64,000 nt of DNA. It comes from CAYLMG01 sp964493425 (GTDB lineage: Bacteria > Planctomycetota > Phycisphaerae > Sedimentisphaerales > Anaerobacaceae). Below the pieces are notes generated by a model. The model was not told the DNA's origin, searched no databases, and saw only the letters and a list, made by a program, of their open reading frames with translations. Location: the NCBI GenBank assembly GCA_964493425.1, contig CAZBMW010000002.1, forward strand, positions 62,001 through 126,000, in the 5' to 3' direction. Numbering within the stretch: the stretch's first letter is position 1; each line of letters opens with the position of its first letter. Shown one piece after another: positions 17,687 to 26,948 of the stretch. The position numbers were made by a program, and so were the translations under genes.

Positions 17687-17903
17687 TTAATTTTCCTCCA
17701 ATATGTAAAGCCCGCACTACTAAATACCAACTGCTATTTTTACGTCCGGTAATAATTCGTATTGAGTGACATTAGTGACGTTGCGAGGGATTTTTTTATC
17801 ATCTTTTTTGGGATTTGGTGATTTATTTTTTATATTTTCAATAGAAGAAAAAATAACTGTTCAGCCTTCCGGGGAAATCGAACTTGCTTCGCCGAGGAGG
17901 GGG

Positions 17904-17969
17904 ATGAAAAAGTTTTATCTCCTTGTGAAAAGGCAGACAGGCAAGCCGGTACTAAATATTACTAAATAA
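17904..17969 (+). CDS. Possible 21-residue leader or microprotein
   Basis: A strong ribosome site (GAGGAGGGGG) lies directly before an ATG that opens a 21-residue frame starting MKKFYLLVKRQTGK. A Rho-independent terminator overlaps its end, so the frame and hairpin share sequence. This could be a leader peptide with attenuator, or a tiny protein. The composition is basic and the product is not recognised. It is divergent from the terminase genes. Confidence 0.3.
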   Translation: MKKFYLLVKRQTGKPVLNITK

Positions 17970-17990
17970 GCCTAGTCTGCCTTTTTTATT
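17931..17990 (+). terminator. Rho-independent terminator-like hairpin
   Basis: AGGCAGAC at 17931-17938 pairs with GTCTGCCT at 17975-17982, followed by TTTTTTATTTTT. The loop is about 36 bases, similar in style to the hairpin at 16261. Confidence 0.65.
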
Positions 17991-18114
17991 TTTAAAATCT
18001 CGTTACATATTTTACCTGCCTGATATTCAAAAACGAAGAACCGGCTTTTTCTTTGACGAAATATGGTTGAAATTCGTGTTTTTTCGTGCAAATTCGCGGC
18101 TGGTGCTTGGCTTG

Positions 18115-21100
18115 TTACTGCATCAGCCAGGTGTTTGCCAATTTTGCTAAATCGAGAAAGTCAACGTCTTTATCGCCGTCGAGGTCGGCGCCGCCGCAGG
18201 CGGGTGAGTCAATACAGCCGGAGTTGAGCCACTGAGCTGCGAAACCCTCCAGGTCTTCGAAGCCGCGAACGCCGGAGTAGATATTTTTCACTTCAATGGC
18301 CAAAGTAGTTGTATCAAAAAGTCCGCCTGCATCATCTGCGCGAACCGCGAATAGATTCCATCCGGTATTAGGGTCCAGCGGAGTTCCTGAAAGCGAACCG
18401 TCGGGTGCGACAATCAGCCAGTCCGGGCCGTAGGTTTTGCTGAAAGTCAGCGTATCGCCTTCCAAATCATACACATTGGCGGTCAGTGGCAGACCCGAAT
18501 AAGGAGAGTCCTCAATAGCAGCGTCATTGATGATTGGGTAGTCGATGAAAACCGGCGGGTGGTTCTCATTTCCGTCGGCGAGCGTTGCGATATCGTTGTC
18601 TGACAGAGGAAAATTGTAGATACGTAAATCATCAATCCGGCCGTCGAACAGCGGGTCATCGCTGAACTGGCTGTCGCCGATGTAGTTTATAGCCGGATTG
18701 AAATCGGAAGGATTGAGTGACATACTCGGATTTGTATCCGCCGGCTCGCCGTCGACATAAAGTGTCCCGACATCGCCTTCAAGCGTTACCGCCACATGCA
18801 CCCATTCGCCGATATCTAACCGCGAGGTCTCTATCCTCTGTTCGGCGCCGTAGCCGGCGGTTGTGATTGCGAAACGCAGTGTGCTGCTGGGCGATTTCGG
18901 TGTCAGGAACATGTACTGGTCGGTGTTGTTTCCGAAATCGAAGATTCGCTGCCAGGTGTCGCCGCTGTCCCAGTTGACCCAGGCGGAGATTGTAATATCG
19001 GTGGTATTCACCAGAGAAGCGGGTAATGTCACGTAATCTTCGGTTCCGTCAAGGTCAATTGCCTGTCCGATTTTTCCTGACGTATAAACCGGAGATCCCA
19101 TCGCAGTTGCGTGATAGCTGTTGGGCGAGCTGTCGTTGACGTTGTTGTCCATCTTGTAATAAGCCATCAACGCCGGTGGAACGGTGGCCTCAACCTCACT
19201 GCTGAAGCCGGATTCATTCCAGGCGGAATCCACAGCCGTCACCACATAGTAGTAAGTCGAGCTAAGACTGATACTCGCATCCACATAAGCGCTGCTTATC
19301 AAGCCCGTAGCAATCATTGCATAACCGCTGCCGCTGGTCGTGCTGCGGTAGACATTATATACGGCCAGGTCTGGCTCCGTGTTGTCCGCCCAGTCAAGAT
19401 TCACCTTGCCTGTGACCGTCGCCGTAAGAGCTGTTGGCGCCGCCGGCGGGGCAAACAAATCTGAAAAATCTGTTTGCGACAGCGCATGATTGTAAATCCG
19501 GAAGTCATCAATTCGCCCGTTAAACAGGGGGTCGTCAGGCCATTGACTATCTCCGATGTAGTTGTTCACGGGATTAAACGCCGTCGGGTTGAGCGTAATG
19601 CTGTCCGTGTCGACGGGCGAGCCGCCTACATACAGTGTTCCGGTATCGCCTTCCAGCGTTACACCCACGTGAACCCACTGGCCGGTGGCAAGCTGGGTCG
19701 TTTCGAGAATTTGTTCGCTACCACCGTCTTTGATTGCAAAACGAAGCGTACTGTCGTCGGAATGTGGCGTCAACATCATATACTCTGTCGTATTGTTTCC
19801 GAAATCGAAGATGCGCTGCTCCGGGTAGCCGCCGTCCCAGTAAACCCACGCAGCCACCGTAATATCCTGACTGGTCAGACCTGAAGGCAGGGTGATAAAA
19901 TCGTCCGCGCCGTCCAGGTCGATGGCCTGGCCTATCTGGCCGGTCGTATAAGCCGGTGACCCTGCGGCCGTGCCATGGTAACCGTTGGGCGAGCTGTCGT
20001 TGACATCGCCTTCAAACTCGTAGTAGGCTACACGCTGGCGAGAAAACGTCAGTAATATCGAAGGGTCACCGTAAAGGTTAAATCGCATCCTGTTCGGCGT
20101 ATAGGTATAACCGTCTTGCCTGGTGTTTGCCCAGGCTAAGCCGGAACTTTCTCCATTATTACACAATTTGCCGATATACCGAAGAGCCAAAGTACCATTG
20201 CTGCCTTCGGCATAAAAATTCGTTTGCCCGGAATTGTAGAACGAATTTCTGGTTGCAGCGACAGTTGTTATAGCTCCATTTTTAAGAATTGTATAAGCGA
20301 GATTTCCGCTGTTTTCAGGCCAGGCATTTTGACAGGAGCCCTGATAAACAATACTCGGATAATTGTCATTCAGTCCCGGCACCTCACCGGTATCAATGAA
20401 GTACTGCGCCGACGTTTGATTGCCGTGTGTGCACCAAAATACCATCCCATAGGGCACAGAGGCCCACACATCATCCATATCGGTTGTCGGGGCCTGCTGG
20501 TAAGTGTATTCCGGACTGACGGAAAAATCCTGCTCGTAAATACGGTCCGAATCGATACCATGAGGGTCTAAAACATCATTCTTTATTTGTTCTCCGCACT
20601 GATACATCGGTGTGTCGTCGTCGAGTCGAGCCATTGCGAGATAGGCACTGTTACGCCATAAGGTATCGGTTGCATTGTCGTAATCTATCGCTTTCTGCAG
20701 CAAAGTGTCCAGCGCGTAAATGTTATCGTAATAAGGAATTCTGCCGACCACGACCTCCCAGTATACGTCCCCTGTAAAACTCGAGTAGAAAAAATCTGTT
20801 GGGGCTGTTCCGCGACCGTCATCATACATCAGCATCGGGACGGTCCCGGTATCGGTATAGGGTGTTCCGATTAAAAGAACGTATAAAATGTCATAGGTGA
20901 GATAATTATCTTCCAGCCAGTTATGGATGTTGTTGTAAGCGGTTGTACCGGTTCCCCCGCCGAAATCCGATTCAGTAATTACCGACACATCCCAGCCGAG
21001 AGATTCTTTATGGCTTACGAAATCATCGAGTTTGGTCGAGGAGCTTTCGATACCTGCGGTGGTTATTATAACGTATCCCGTTGAGTCAATCCCTGCCGGT

Positions 21101-21888
21101 GCCGGCTCATCGAGACTTTCAACAGAACTCAAAGTCAGGCTTTCATATTCTGCGACAGCTGTATTGAAGTTGGCAGCGAGTTTCTTTACCCTGTCTATTT
21201 GTTTGTTTCTATGTCTGCTTCTTTGTATGTTCAGGGATTTTACGGCTATTTCGGTGCGCTCGAAAGTAACGTCGATATCCGCATCGACAAGTTCTGCGAT
21301 ACTTGCTGTAACAGGATTATATTTCACCATCGGCACCGCCAGCTCAGCGAGCTTCCATCTGCGAAGCTCACCTTTTTTGGAGATTTTAGCTGCCTCGCTT
21401 GGCCAGTACTCATTTGCGTTATAAATGTCGACGTCCCTGCCATCTACTATTGTCCGTCCTTGCGGGTAAATAAGAACAGGATTGCCGTTTTCATCCCAGG
21501 TGCCATAAAGAGGTGAAGGCTCAATATCGAAGAGGCCATCAAGCGGTTCATAAACAATGTTGTTGACCGTATATGAAACTGTAGAAAGGTCGGCATCAGG
21601 TGGTAAAAGCAGCGTTGTTACCTTCCACGGTATTTTCGGCTGGCCCGGCTCGCTGAGATATTGCGTATCGGCACATTGTATGTCCACGGTATTGTCGGCT
21701 GAAGCGGCGATTGAAATGTCAGTGGTGTTTATGATGACAGAATCCTGTCCTGCTGTTTTGACCTGGATCGTCGCCGCATCCGAAAACGACGATGCGATGA
21801 GAATTAAAACTAACGGAACAATGAAAAATGACAGTTTTACTTTCGCCATATATGAATTAGTATAAGTACAAAGTCTTTTTTTTGTCAT
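18115..21888 (-). CDS. Secreted C25-like cysteine peptidase with LamG and dockerin tail
   Basis: The 1257-residue protein begins two bases after the stop of the upstream GH gene, so translation is probably coupled; an internal ATG at 21849 is the alternative and opens a cleaner signal peptide. The N-terminal half matches gingipain-type C25 peptidases: a propeptide-like region, then the His in FWCTHGNQT (near 484) and the Cys in VYQGSCQNAW (near 518). After it come a LamG domain (about 620-806), a fibronectin III domain, a second LamG domain (about 905-1105), an Ig-like domain, and a dockerin-like loop, DLDGDKDVDFLDLAKLA, at the C-terminus. It probably degrades proteins outside the cell, anchored or assembled through the tail. 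Confidence 0.85.
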   Translation of the reverse strand: MTKKRLCTYTNSYMAKVKLSFFIVPLVLILIASSFSDAATIQVKTAGQDSVIINTTDISIAASADNTVDIQCADTQYLSEPGQPKIPWKVTTLLLPPDADLSTVSYTVNNIVYEPLDGLFDIEPSPLYGTWDENGNPVLIYPQGRTIVDGRDVDIYNANEYWPSEAAKISKKGELRRWKLAELAVPMVKYNPVTASIAELVDADIDVTFERTEIAVKSLNIQRSRHRNKQIDRVKKLAANFNTAVAEYESLTLSSVESLDEPAPAGIDSTGYVIITTAGIESSSTKLDDFVSHKESLGWDVSVITESDFGGGTGTTAYNNIHNWLEDNYLTYDILYVLLIGTPYTDTGTVPMLMYDDGRGTAPTDFFYSSFTGDVYWEVVVGRIPYYDNIYALDTLLQKAIDYDNATDTLWRNSAYLAMARLDDDTPMYQCGEQIKNDVLDPHGIDSDRIYEQDFSVSPEYTYQQAPTTDMDDVWASVPYGMVFWCTHGNQTSAQYFIDTGEVPGLNDNYPSIVYQGSCQNAWPENSGNLAYTILKNGAITTVAATRNSFYNSGQTNFYAEGSNGTLALRYIGKLCNNGESSGLAWANTRQDGYTYTPNRMRFNLYGDPSILLTFSRQRVAYYEFEGDVNDSSPNGYHGTAAGSPAYTTGQIGQAIDLDGADDFITLPSGLTSQDITVAAWVYWDGGYPEQRIFDFGNNTTEYMMLTPHSDDSTLRFAIKDGGSEQILETTQLATGQWVHVGVTLEGDTGTLYVGGSPVDTDSITLNPTAFNPVNNYIGDSQWPDDPLFNGRIDDFRIYNHALSQTDFSDLFAPPAAPTALTATVTGKVNLDWADNTEPDLAVYNVYRSTTSGSGYAMIATGLISSAYVDASISLSSTYYYVVTAVDSAWNESGFSSEVEATVPPALMAYYKMDNNVNDSSPNSYHATAMGSPVYTSGKIGQAIDLDGTEDYVTLPASLVNTTDITISAWVNWDSGDTWQRIFDFGNNTDQYMFLTPKSPSSTLRFAITTAGYGAEQRIETSRLDIGEWVHVAVTLEGDVGTLYVDGEPADTNPSMSLNPSDFNPAINYIGDSQFSDDPLFDGRIDDLRIYNFPLSDNDIATLADGNENHPPVFIDYPIINDAAIEDSPYSGLPLTANVYDLEGDTLTFSKTYGPDWLIVAPDGSLSGTPLDPNTGWNLFAVRADDAGGLFDTTTLAIEVKNIYSGVRGFEDLEGFAAQWLNSGCIDSPACGGADLDGDKDVDFLDLAKLANTWLMQ
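18118..19070. repeat. 3' module copy A, near-identical to 21898-22810
   Basis: This stretch encodes the last LamG domain, the Ig-like domain and the dockerin tail of the C25 gene. It aligns almost base for base with the end of the neighbouring GH gene, showing recent duplication or gene conversion. Confidence 0.8.
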
Positions 21889-21889
21889 A

Positions 21890-24800
21890 TTATTCGAGCA
21901 GCCAGTTATTCGCTAATACGGCTAAATCGCGAAAGTCGACGTCTTTGTCACCGTCAAGGTCGGCACCGCCGCAGGCGGGTGAGTCAATACAGCCGGAGTT
22001 GAGCCACTGAGCTGCAAAACCCTCCAGGTCTTCGAGACCGCGAACGCCGGAATAGATATTTTCCACTTTAATGGCCAGAGCAGTTGTACCAAAAAGTCCG
22101 CCTGCATCATCTGCGCGAACAGCAAATAGATTCCAACCTGTATTAGGGTCCGGCGGAGTTCCCGAAAGCGAGCCGTCGGGTGCGACGTTCAGCCAGTCCG
22201 GGCCGTAGGTTTTGCTGAAAGCCAGCGTATCGCCTTCCAAATCATACGCATTGGCGGCCAACGACAGGCCCGAATAAGGAGAGTCCTCAATAGCAGCGTC
22301 ATTGATGATTGGGTAGTCAATAAAAGCCGGCGGGTGGTTCTCATTTCCATCGGCGAGCATTGCGATATCGTCGGCAGACAGCGCGTAATTATAGATACGT
22401 AAATCATCAATCTGGCCGTTGAACAACGGGTCGTCGAACCGGCTCTTGCCGATGTAGTTTATAGCCGGATTGAAATCGGAAGGATTGAGTGACATACTCG
22501 GATTTGTATCCGCCGGCTCGCCGTCGACATAAAGTGTCCCGACATCATCGGCGAGCGTTACCGCCACATGCACCCATTCGCCTGTGTCTAACCACGAGGT
22601 CTCTATCCTCTGTTCGGAGCCGCTGCCGGCGGTTGTAATTGCGAAACGCAGTGTGCTGTTGGACGATTTCGGTGTCAGGAACATATACTGCTGGCTGTCG
22701 TTTCCGAAATCTAAGATTCGCTGCCAGGAGTTGCCGCCGTCCCAGTTGACCCAGGCAGAGATTGTAATATCGGCGGTATTCACCAGAGAAGCAGGCAGTG
22801 TCACGTAATTACTTGACCCATCAAGGTCGATTGCCTGACCGATTTTTCCCGCAGGATAAGTGACGGTACCGGTGACAGTCCCGTGATTCGAGCCGATACT
22901 GTCATCGGCATTACCCTCAAACTTGTAATGCGTTTTCAGGCCGGTGCCGAGGACCGTAATATTGAGCGTGGCTTCATCGTAGTCGGTGCTGTTATCGGTA
23001 ACGCGGACGGTGAAGCTGTTCTGGCCCAGGTCGCCGTAACCAGCTGTTCCGGTCATTTTGCCGTCGGCAGCGATGTCCAGCCAGTCGGGGCCTGAGGTTT
23101 TGCTGAATGTAAGCGTTTCGCTGGTATCGATGTCGGAGGCGTTATAAATCAAAGTACCGGTTACAGAATCGCCCGGCACAATTGAAGGCAAGTTGATGGG
23201 GTCGGAGGTGAAACTCGGCGGGTAATTGTCAGGTGAATCGGCGGCCAGGTCTGCGATTTCGGCGTCGGTCAGTGCATAATCAGCGATGATAACCTCGTCG
23301 AGCCGGCCGTTAAAATACGGGTCACTTACAAACTGGCTTCGGCCCAGGTAGTTTCTCAGCGTCTTCAAATCCGACGGGTTGAGCGTCATTGAGGTATTCT
23401 CGTCGACAGGCGAGCCGTTAACGAACAGTTTTCCCGTGTCACCGCTGATGGTGACAGCCAGATGCTTCCAGGAGCCTGTGGCCAGTTGAGTCGTTTCCAG
23501 CCTTTGCTCATCGCTGTAGCTTGTCACTGAGATTGCGAATCGCAGCGTGTCACCGCCGGAGCGGGGCGTAAGGAACATATAATAGGTCGTTCCTCTTCCG
23601 AAATCGAAAATTCGCTGCCAGTCACTGCCGCCGTCCCAATAGACCCAGGCTGCAAAGGTGAAGTCGGTACTGTCAGCGATATTATCGCCAAGCTCGACGT
23701 AATCGTTTGAGCCGTCCAGATTAATCGCGTGGCCGATATGGCCGGTCGTATATGTCGCTCCGCCGTGCACGATGCCGTGATTGTTGAAGCTGGTGCTGTC
23801 CTGTGCATCGTCTTCGAACTGATAATACGCACAGCCGCCGTAACCGTCGGAGGGCTGCTGAATGTACGCCATCGGGGCCTGGTTGTCGCGATAGACCTCG
23901 CCGGCGAGAGTCGGCACGCCGCCTGTAATTAATTCGCGGCTCTCGCCGCAGGCGTTATAGACCGAGTATCGCTCCACGAAATCCGCACCATCCATCACAG
24001 CGATGAATTCTGCGATTTTGTCCGCTTGTTCCTGCTCGGTTGCTGGTTCGCAGCCTGTCCAGTTGCAGCCGTTATTCCATTCTGTCACCCAAACCGGCCG
24101 GCCCGTTCGCTCGTGGACGTTCCTGAGCCAGTTGTACCATTGTGAGCCGCTGTAGCAGCCCTGATAGCAATGTACCGCGACGAAATCGACTCGTAAGTCC
24201 AGTGCGTCTGCGGCGTCGATGAAATCGTACAGCCAGCTCAGGCCGCCGTCACTGGGGGCAGGTGAACCGAGCCGCAGGCCCGAGGCAAGCAGGTTCGGCC
24301 ATTGCGCGATTGCCTGTTCGACGGTCATATTCGCCTGGTCCGGCCTGTCAGGCTCATTAAAGGCGAGTACAGAAGTTGATTTCTGCTTATTGTTGATGTT
24401 CGAATATGCGTTCCAGTTTATATTGTGCCTCATCGGGACATACTCGGTGTCAAGCGACGAGGTGGTGACATTGTCATAATCGTAAAACCAGGCGATATCC
24501 AGCATCTCGTGCACCCAGGTGCCGCCGCCGGCCCAGCCTTTCTTGTTCGTCCACCGCCAGGGAAAGACGCGAATGAATGAAATGGAAAAAGACAGCTCCT
24601 CTGGTATGACCTCGACATTAATATCGTTGTCCTGTGCGACGTAGGTTTTGCTTCGGCCGGAACCGGCCTCATTCTGAGCGAAGGTCGCCATATAGCCTCG
24701 CTTGAGCTTAAAACTGCATACGTTATTATTCAGAGCGCCTAAGGACGCCGAGCCTTTGTAGTAAGTGTACAGGCTGAGTGACATCGATGAGCCGCTGAAG

Positions 24801-25207
24801 TGATAGCCGCTGTAGATTTGCAAAGGCTCATAGCTCGGCGAGTGCGGAATGACGACGGCGCCGTTGACGTACTCGTCAACGCGGACGTTGCTGTTCAATA
24901 CCGCCGGCGAGCCGTCGACCTGAACCTGGCTAAGATACGTTGAGATAACGTCGGACGGCAGGACCTGCTCCATAAAGAACCAGCTGTCCTGCGAATTGAG
25001 ATTTATCTGACAGCCGGGTATCGGGTCGGTCGCGGATGTGATGTGCAGCTCCGATGTGCCGGTCATATTTACGGTCGTATCGGTCAGGCTGGTGTAGGTC
25101 TGGATTTCGTCGTTGATGTCCAGAACGTCTGCGCCGGCTGCCAGGGGATACAACAGCAAAAAAGCTATCGCTAAAAGCCCTCTCAGCCGTTCATAATGCC
25201 GCATCAT
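21890..25207 (-). CDS. Secreted GH128-like glycosidase with LamG and dockerin tail
   Basis: The 1105-residue protein starts with a signal peptide (LLAIAFLLLYPLAAGAD) and an unassigned beta-rich region to about 230. The catalytic domain resembles the Asl1/GH128 TIM barrel, with a Glu in LAFNEPDRPD near 285 and a second Glu in WVTEWNNG near 375, the expected acid/base and nucleophile. Two LamG domains (about 459-655 and 756-950), each followed by an Ig-like domain, and a dockerin-type loop (DLDGDKDVDFRDLAVLA) follow. GH128 enzymes act mainly on beta-1,3-glucans; the substrate here is inferred only. The next gene, a C25-like peptidase, is coupled to it. Confidence 0.85.
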   Translation of the reverse strand: MMRHYERLRGLLAIAFLLLYPLAAGADVLDINDEIQTYTSLTDTTVNMTGTSELHITSATDPIPGCQINLNSQDSWFFMEQVLPSDVISTYLSQVQVDGSPAVLNSNVRVDEYVNGAVVIPHSPSYEPLQIYSGYHFSGSSMSLSLYTYYKGSASLGALNNNVCSFKLKRGYMATFAQNEAGSGRSKTYVAQDNDINVEVIPEELSFSISFIRVFPWRWTNKKGWAGGGTWVHEMLDIAWFYDYDNVTTSSLDTEYVPMRHNINWNAYSNINNKQKSTSVLAFNEPDRPDQANMTVEQAIAQWPNLLASGLRLGSPAPSDGGLSWLYDFIDAADALDLRVDFVAVHCYQGCYSGSQWYNWLRNVHERTGRPVWVTEWNNGCNWTGCEPATEQEQADKIAEFIAVMDGADFVERYSVYNACGESRELITGGVPTLAGEVYRDNQAPMAYIQQPSDGYGGCAYYQFEDDAQDSTSFNNHGIVHGGATYTTGHIGHAINLDGSNDYVELGDNIADSTDFTFAAWVYWDGGSDWQRIFDFGRGTTYYMFLTPRSGGDTLRFAISVTSYSDEQRLETTQLATGSWKHLAVTISGDTGKLFVNGSPVDENTSMTLNPSDLKTLRNYLGRSQFVSDPYFNGRLDEVIIADYALTDAEIADLAADSPDNYPPSFTSDPINLPSIVPGDSVTGTLIYNASDIDTSETLTFSKTSGPDWLDIAADGKMTGTAGYGDLGQNSFTVRVTDNSTDYDEATLNITVLGTGLKTHYKFEGNADDSIGSNHGTVTGTVTYPAGKIGQAIDLDGSSNYVTLPASLVNTADITISAWVNWDGGNSWQRILDFGNDSQQYMFLTPKSSNSTLRFAITTAGSGSEQRIETSWLDTGEWVHVAVTLADDVGTLYVDGEPADTNPSMSLNPSDFNPAINYIGKSRFDDPLFNGQIDDLRIYNYALSADDIAMLADGNENHPPAFIDYPIINDAAIEDSPYSGLSLAANAYDLEGDTLAFSKTYGPDWLNVAPDGSLSGTPPDPNTGWNLFAVRADDAGGLFGTTALAIKVENIYSGVRGLEDLEGFAAQWLNSGCIDSPACGGADLDGDKDVDFRDLAVLANNWLLE
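21898..22810. repeat. 3' module copy B, near-identical to 18118-19070
   Basis: The final LamG, Ig-like and dockerin part of the GH gene is the partner of copy A. Identity is strongest over the dockerin and Ig segments and includes many silent positions. Confidence 0.8.
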
Positions 25208-25429
25208 ATAGTCCTTTCATCTATAATTATTACCCCTCTAAGACGTTTTTAGTGCGGTTTTTTACATTTCAAATGCTGACAATTCAGTTTTTACGTCGGA
25301 GGCTACCTGCCGAGACAGTCCTTCTCCATAGTGTGTTATCGGTTTTTCAAACAGAAAACCCAAATGATTGTACCAGAAAAAGCTGCTTAAATCAAGCATA
25401 AACTTTGGATTAGAAATGCTGCATTGAGA

Positions 25430-25915
25430 TTATTTATTGACTTTTTCTTTGGCTTTTGCAGGAACAGGAACAATCCGAAAAACGGGAATCGTTAATGGAG
25501 GAAGGGACATTCTTGCAATCGTATTCTGAACAAACTCGCGCCAGTAAGGCCAAGCATTATAAATACCATTTGTATTAGCAAATGCTTCAAAATGTTTTTT
25601 CTTCAAATCTTTGAAATTACTTACCTTGTATATGAGCACAAAAACCGCCTCAATCTTTAGGGCTGGTTCATCGGCTTCTTTCTTTTCTGAATACCCCTTA
25701 AGTTTGAAGTTTGGAAGAACTGTGATGATAGAATTTTTCTTATCGATTTCGTAGGTTGTATCACATTCTATCTCCAAAGCTATTTTCGCCTTTCCCGTGT
25801 CGGGTTTTCGATAGCAACTGCTCTGCTTTAACAAAACGTTTACGATCTCTACCTTACTAGATACCCGAGCAGCCAATGATACATCAATTTCTTTTTTCTT
25901 GTTTTTTTCTTTCAT
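25430..25915 (-). CDS. SecB-like chaperone of a toxin-antitoxin-chaperone system
   Basis: The 161-residue protein has the SecB fold pattern: alternating beta strands, then FANTNGIYNAWPYWREFVQ and ARMSLPPLTIPVF, which match the conserved C-terminal helices of SecB-like proteins. Known TAC systems, such as the one with Rv1957 in Mycobacterium, use such a chaperone to stabilise the antitoxin. Here it is the third gene after a HigB-like toxin and a HigA-like antitoxin, with gaps of two and three bases, so it is almost certainly part of that operon rather than the export chaperone of the cell. Confidence 0.82.
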   Translation of the reverse strand: MKEKNKKKEIDVSLAARVSSKVEIVNVLLKQSSCYRKPDTGKAKIALEIECDTTYEIDKKNSIITVLPNFKLKGYSEKKEADEPALKIEAVFVLIYKVSNFKDLKKKHFEAFANTNGIYNAWPYWREFVQNTIARMSLPPLTIPVFRIVPVPAKAKEKVNK

Positions 25916-25918
25916 AAC

Positions 25919-26320
25919 CTAACCTGCAATTTTAAGTTCCTCTAATTTTGAATCACCAAAATCACTTTGTTCAGCTTTTATTGCCTTCAGAGAGTAGCAA
26001 CTTTCTGATATATCGTATTGGTCTTCAGGATTTGCACCGTAATCAGTATTCGCAGGGATTGCACTAACTTTCAGTGTCGAATCCAAAGCCCACAGACAAT
26101 CCGATACGGTTTTCAGGGTCATATTTGCATTGCCATTAAGAAGCTGCGTCACATATCCTTTTGTCCTGCCAAGTTTTTTAGCGAGTTCGGATCTGGAGAT
26201 ATTTTTCTTCTGCATCATTTCTGCGATACATTCAGTAATTTCAAAAATGAGTTTTTCTTGAAGATAGTATTTCATATCTTCGCTGTCATATTTGATGTCT
26301 TTTAATAACGCATTATACAT
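25919..26320 (-). CDS. higA: HigA-like antitoxin, XRE family
   Basis: The 133-residue protein has a central helix-turn-helix (SRSELAKKLGRTKGYVTQLL, about 43-62) of the XRE/Cro type. The C-terminal part after about 85 has no standard fold and is longer than needed for DNA binding. In TAC systems this tail is the chaperone-addiction segment that SecB-like proteins bind; that role here is inferred from the neighbour. The toxin gene lies just upstream and the chaperone just downstream. Confidence 0.85.
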   Translation of the reverse strand: MYNALLKDIKYDSEDMKYYLQEKLIFEITECIAEMMQKKNISRSELAKKLGRTKGYVTQLLNGNANMTLKTVSDCLWALDSTLKVSAIPANTDYGANPEDQYDISESCYSLKAIKAEQSDFGDSKLEELKIAG

Positions 26321-26322
26321 TG

Positions 26323-26706
26323 TTATCTCCCCTTTCCTTCTACAACTTCAAGGTGCTCCTTCTTGATTTTAATTGCTTTTTTAAATTCCTTCCTTGCTGG
26401 CTCACCTTTAAGAAAACCGTTAGTTAATATCCAGCTTTTACCTTTTTGAAAACACAATAATCTTAAATTCCCTGATTTAAATTCGTAAATCTTTTCTCTT
26501 ATCCCCTTAATAATGCGAAACTTCTGAGGGTTCCAAACATTCCCTGTTTCTGCCATTTTCTCCAAAGGATGTGAGAGTTTGCTTTTTTCGTTTCTTCCCA
26601 AATTCTCAATAAAATCCTTTGCTGGCATCTTGCCGTTAAGCTTTATTGCATATTCGACTGTTCCCCATTCTCCTTTTACTACTACATTGTCGGGTATGTT
26701 CGCCAT
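26323..26706 (-). CDS. higB: HigB/RelE-like toxin (Gp49 family)
   Basis: The 127-residue protein has the features of HigB-type mRNA interferases: KDFIENLGRNEKSKLSHPLEKM helices followed by RIIKGIREKIYEFKSGNLRLLCF, which gives the beta sheet with basic and aromatic active-site residues, and then LTNGFLKGEPARKEFKKA. Such toxins cleave mRNA on the ribosome. It is the first gene of the operon. The start codon has no ribosome site upstream, and a TATAAT box sits only eight bases before it, so the message may be leaderless. Confidence 0.85.
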   Translation of the reverse strand: MANIPDNVVVKGEWGTVEYAIKLNGKMPAKDFIENLGRNEKSKLSHPLEKMAETGNVWNPQKFRIIKGIREKIYEFKSGNLRLLCFQKGKSWILTNGFLKGEPARKEFKKAIKIKKEHLEVVEGKGR

Positions 26707-26710
26707 CTGG

Positions 26711-26770
26711 TTTAATTATATCTAAACTTTTTCAAAAACAAAGAAATATTTAATTATATCTAAACTTTTT
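26711..26770 (-). promoter_or_regulatory. Promoter region with 22-base direct repeats
   Basis: Two identical 22-base copies lie at 26711-26732 and 26749-26770. Each contains TATAAT when read on the minus strand, so there may be two start points. They are the likely operators for HigA and autoregulate the operon. Spacing between copies is 38 bases. Confidence 0.6.
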
Positions 26771-26948
26771 TCTAAAAAACCGCATTTTTAGGTAAATATT
26801 GGGGTTAAGAACACGATTTTTTATATATTATCTTGGTTCTGTTTCATGTGTCAATTAAATGTTCTCCGCAACTCGTTAAACGTGGTTTATTTTCAGGCCG
26901 TTACCGTCCTGCTCCTTGATTCTGTCGATTCGCTGCATAAACATTGCT

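Noticed and set aside
21032..21424. Plus-strand frames opposite the C25 gene
   Set aside because: They are shadows of a real gene with strong domain evidence on the other strand.
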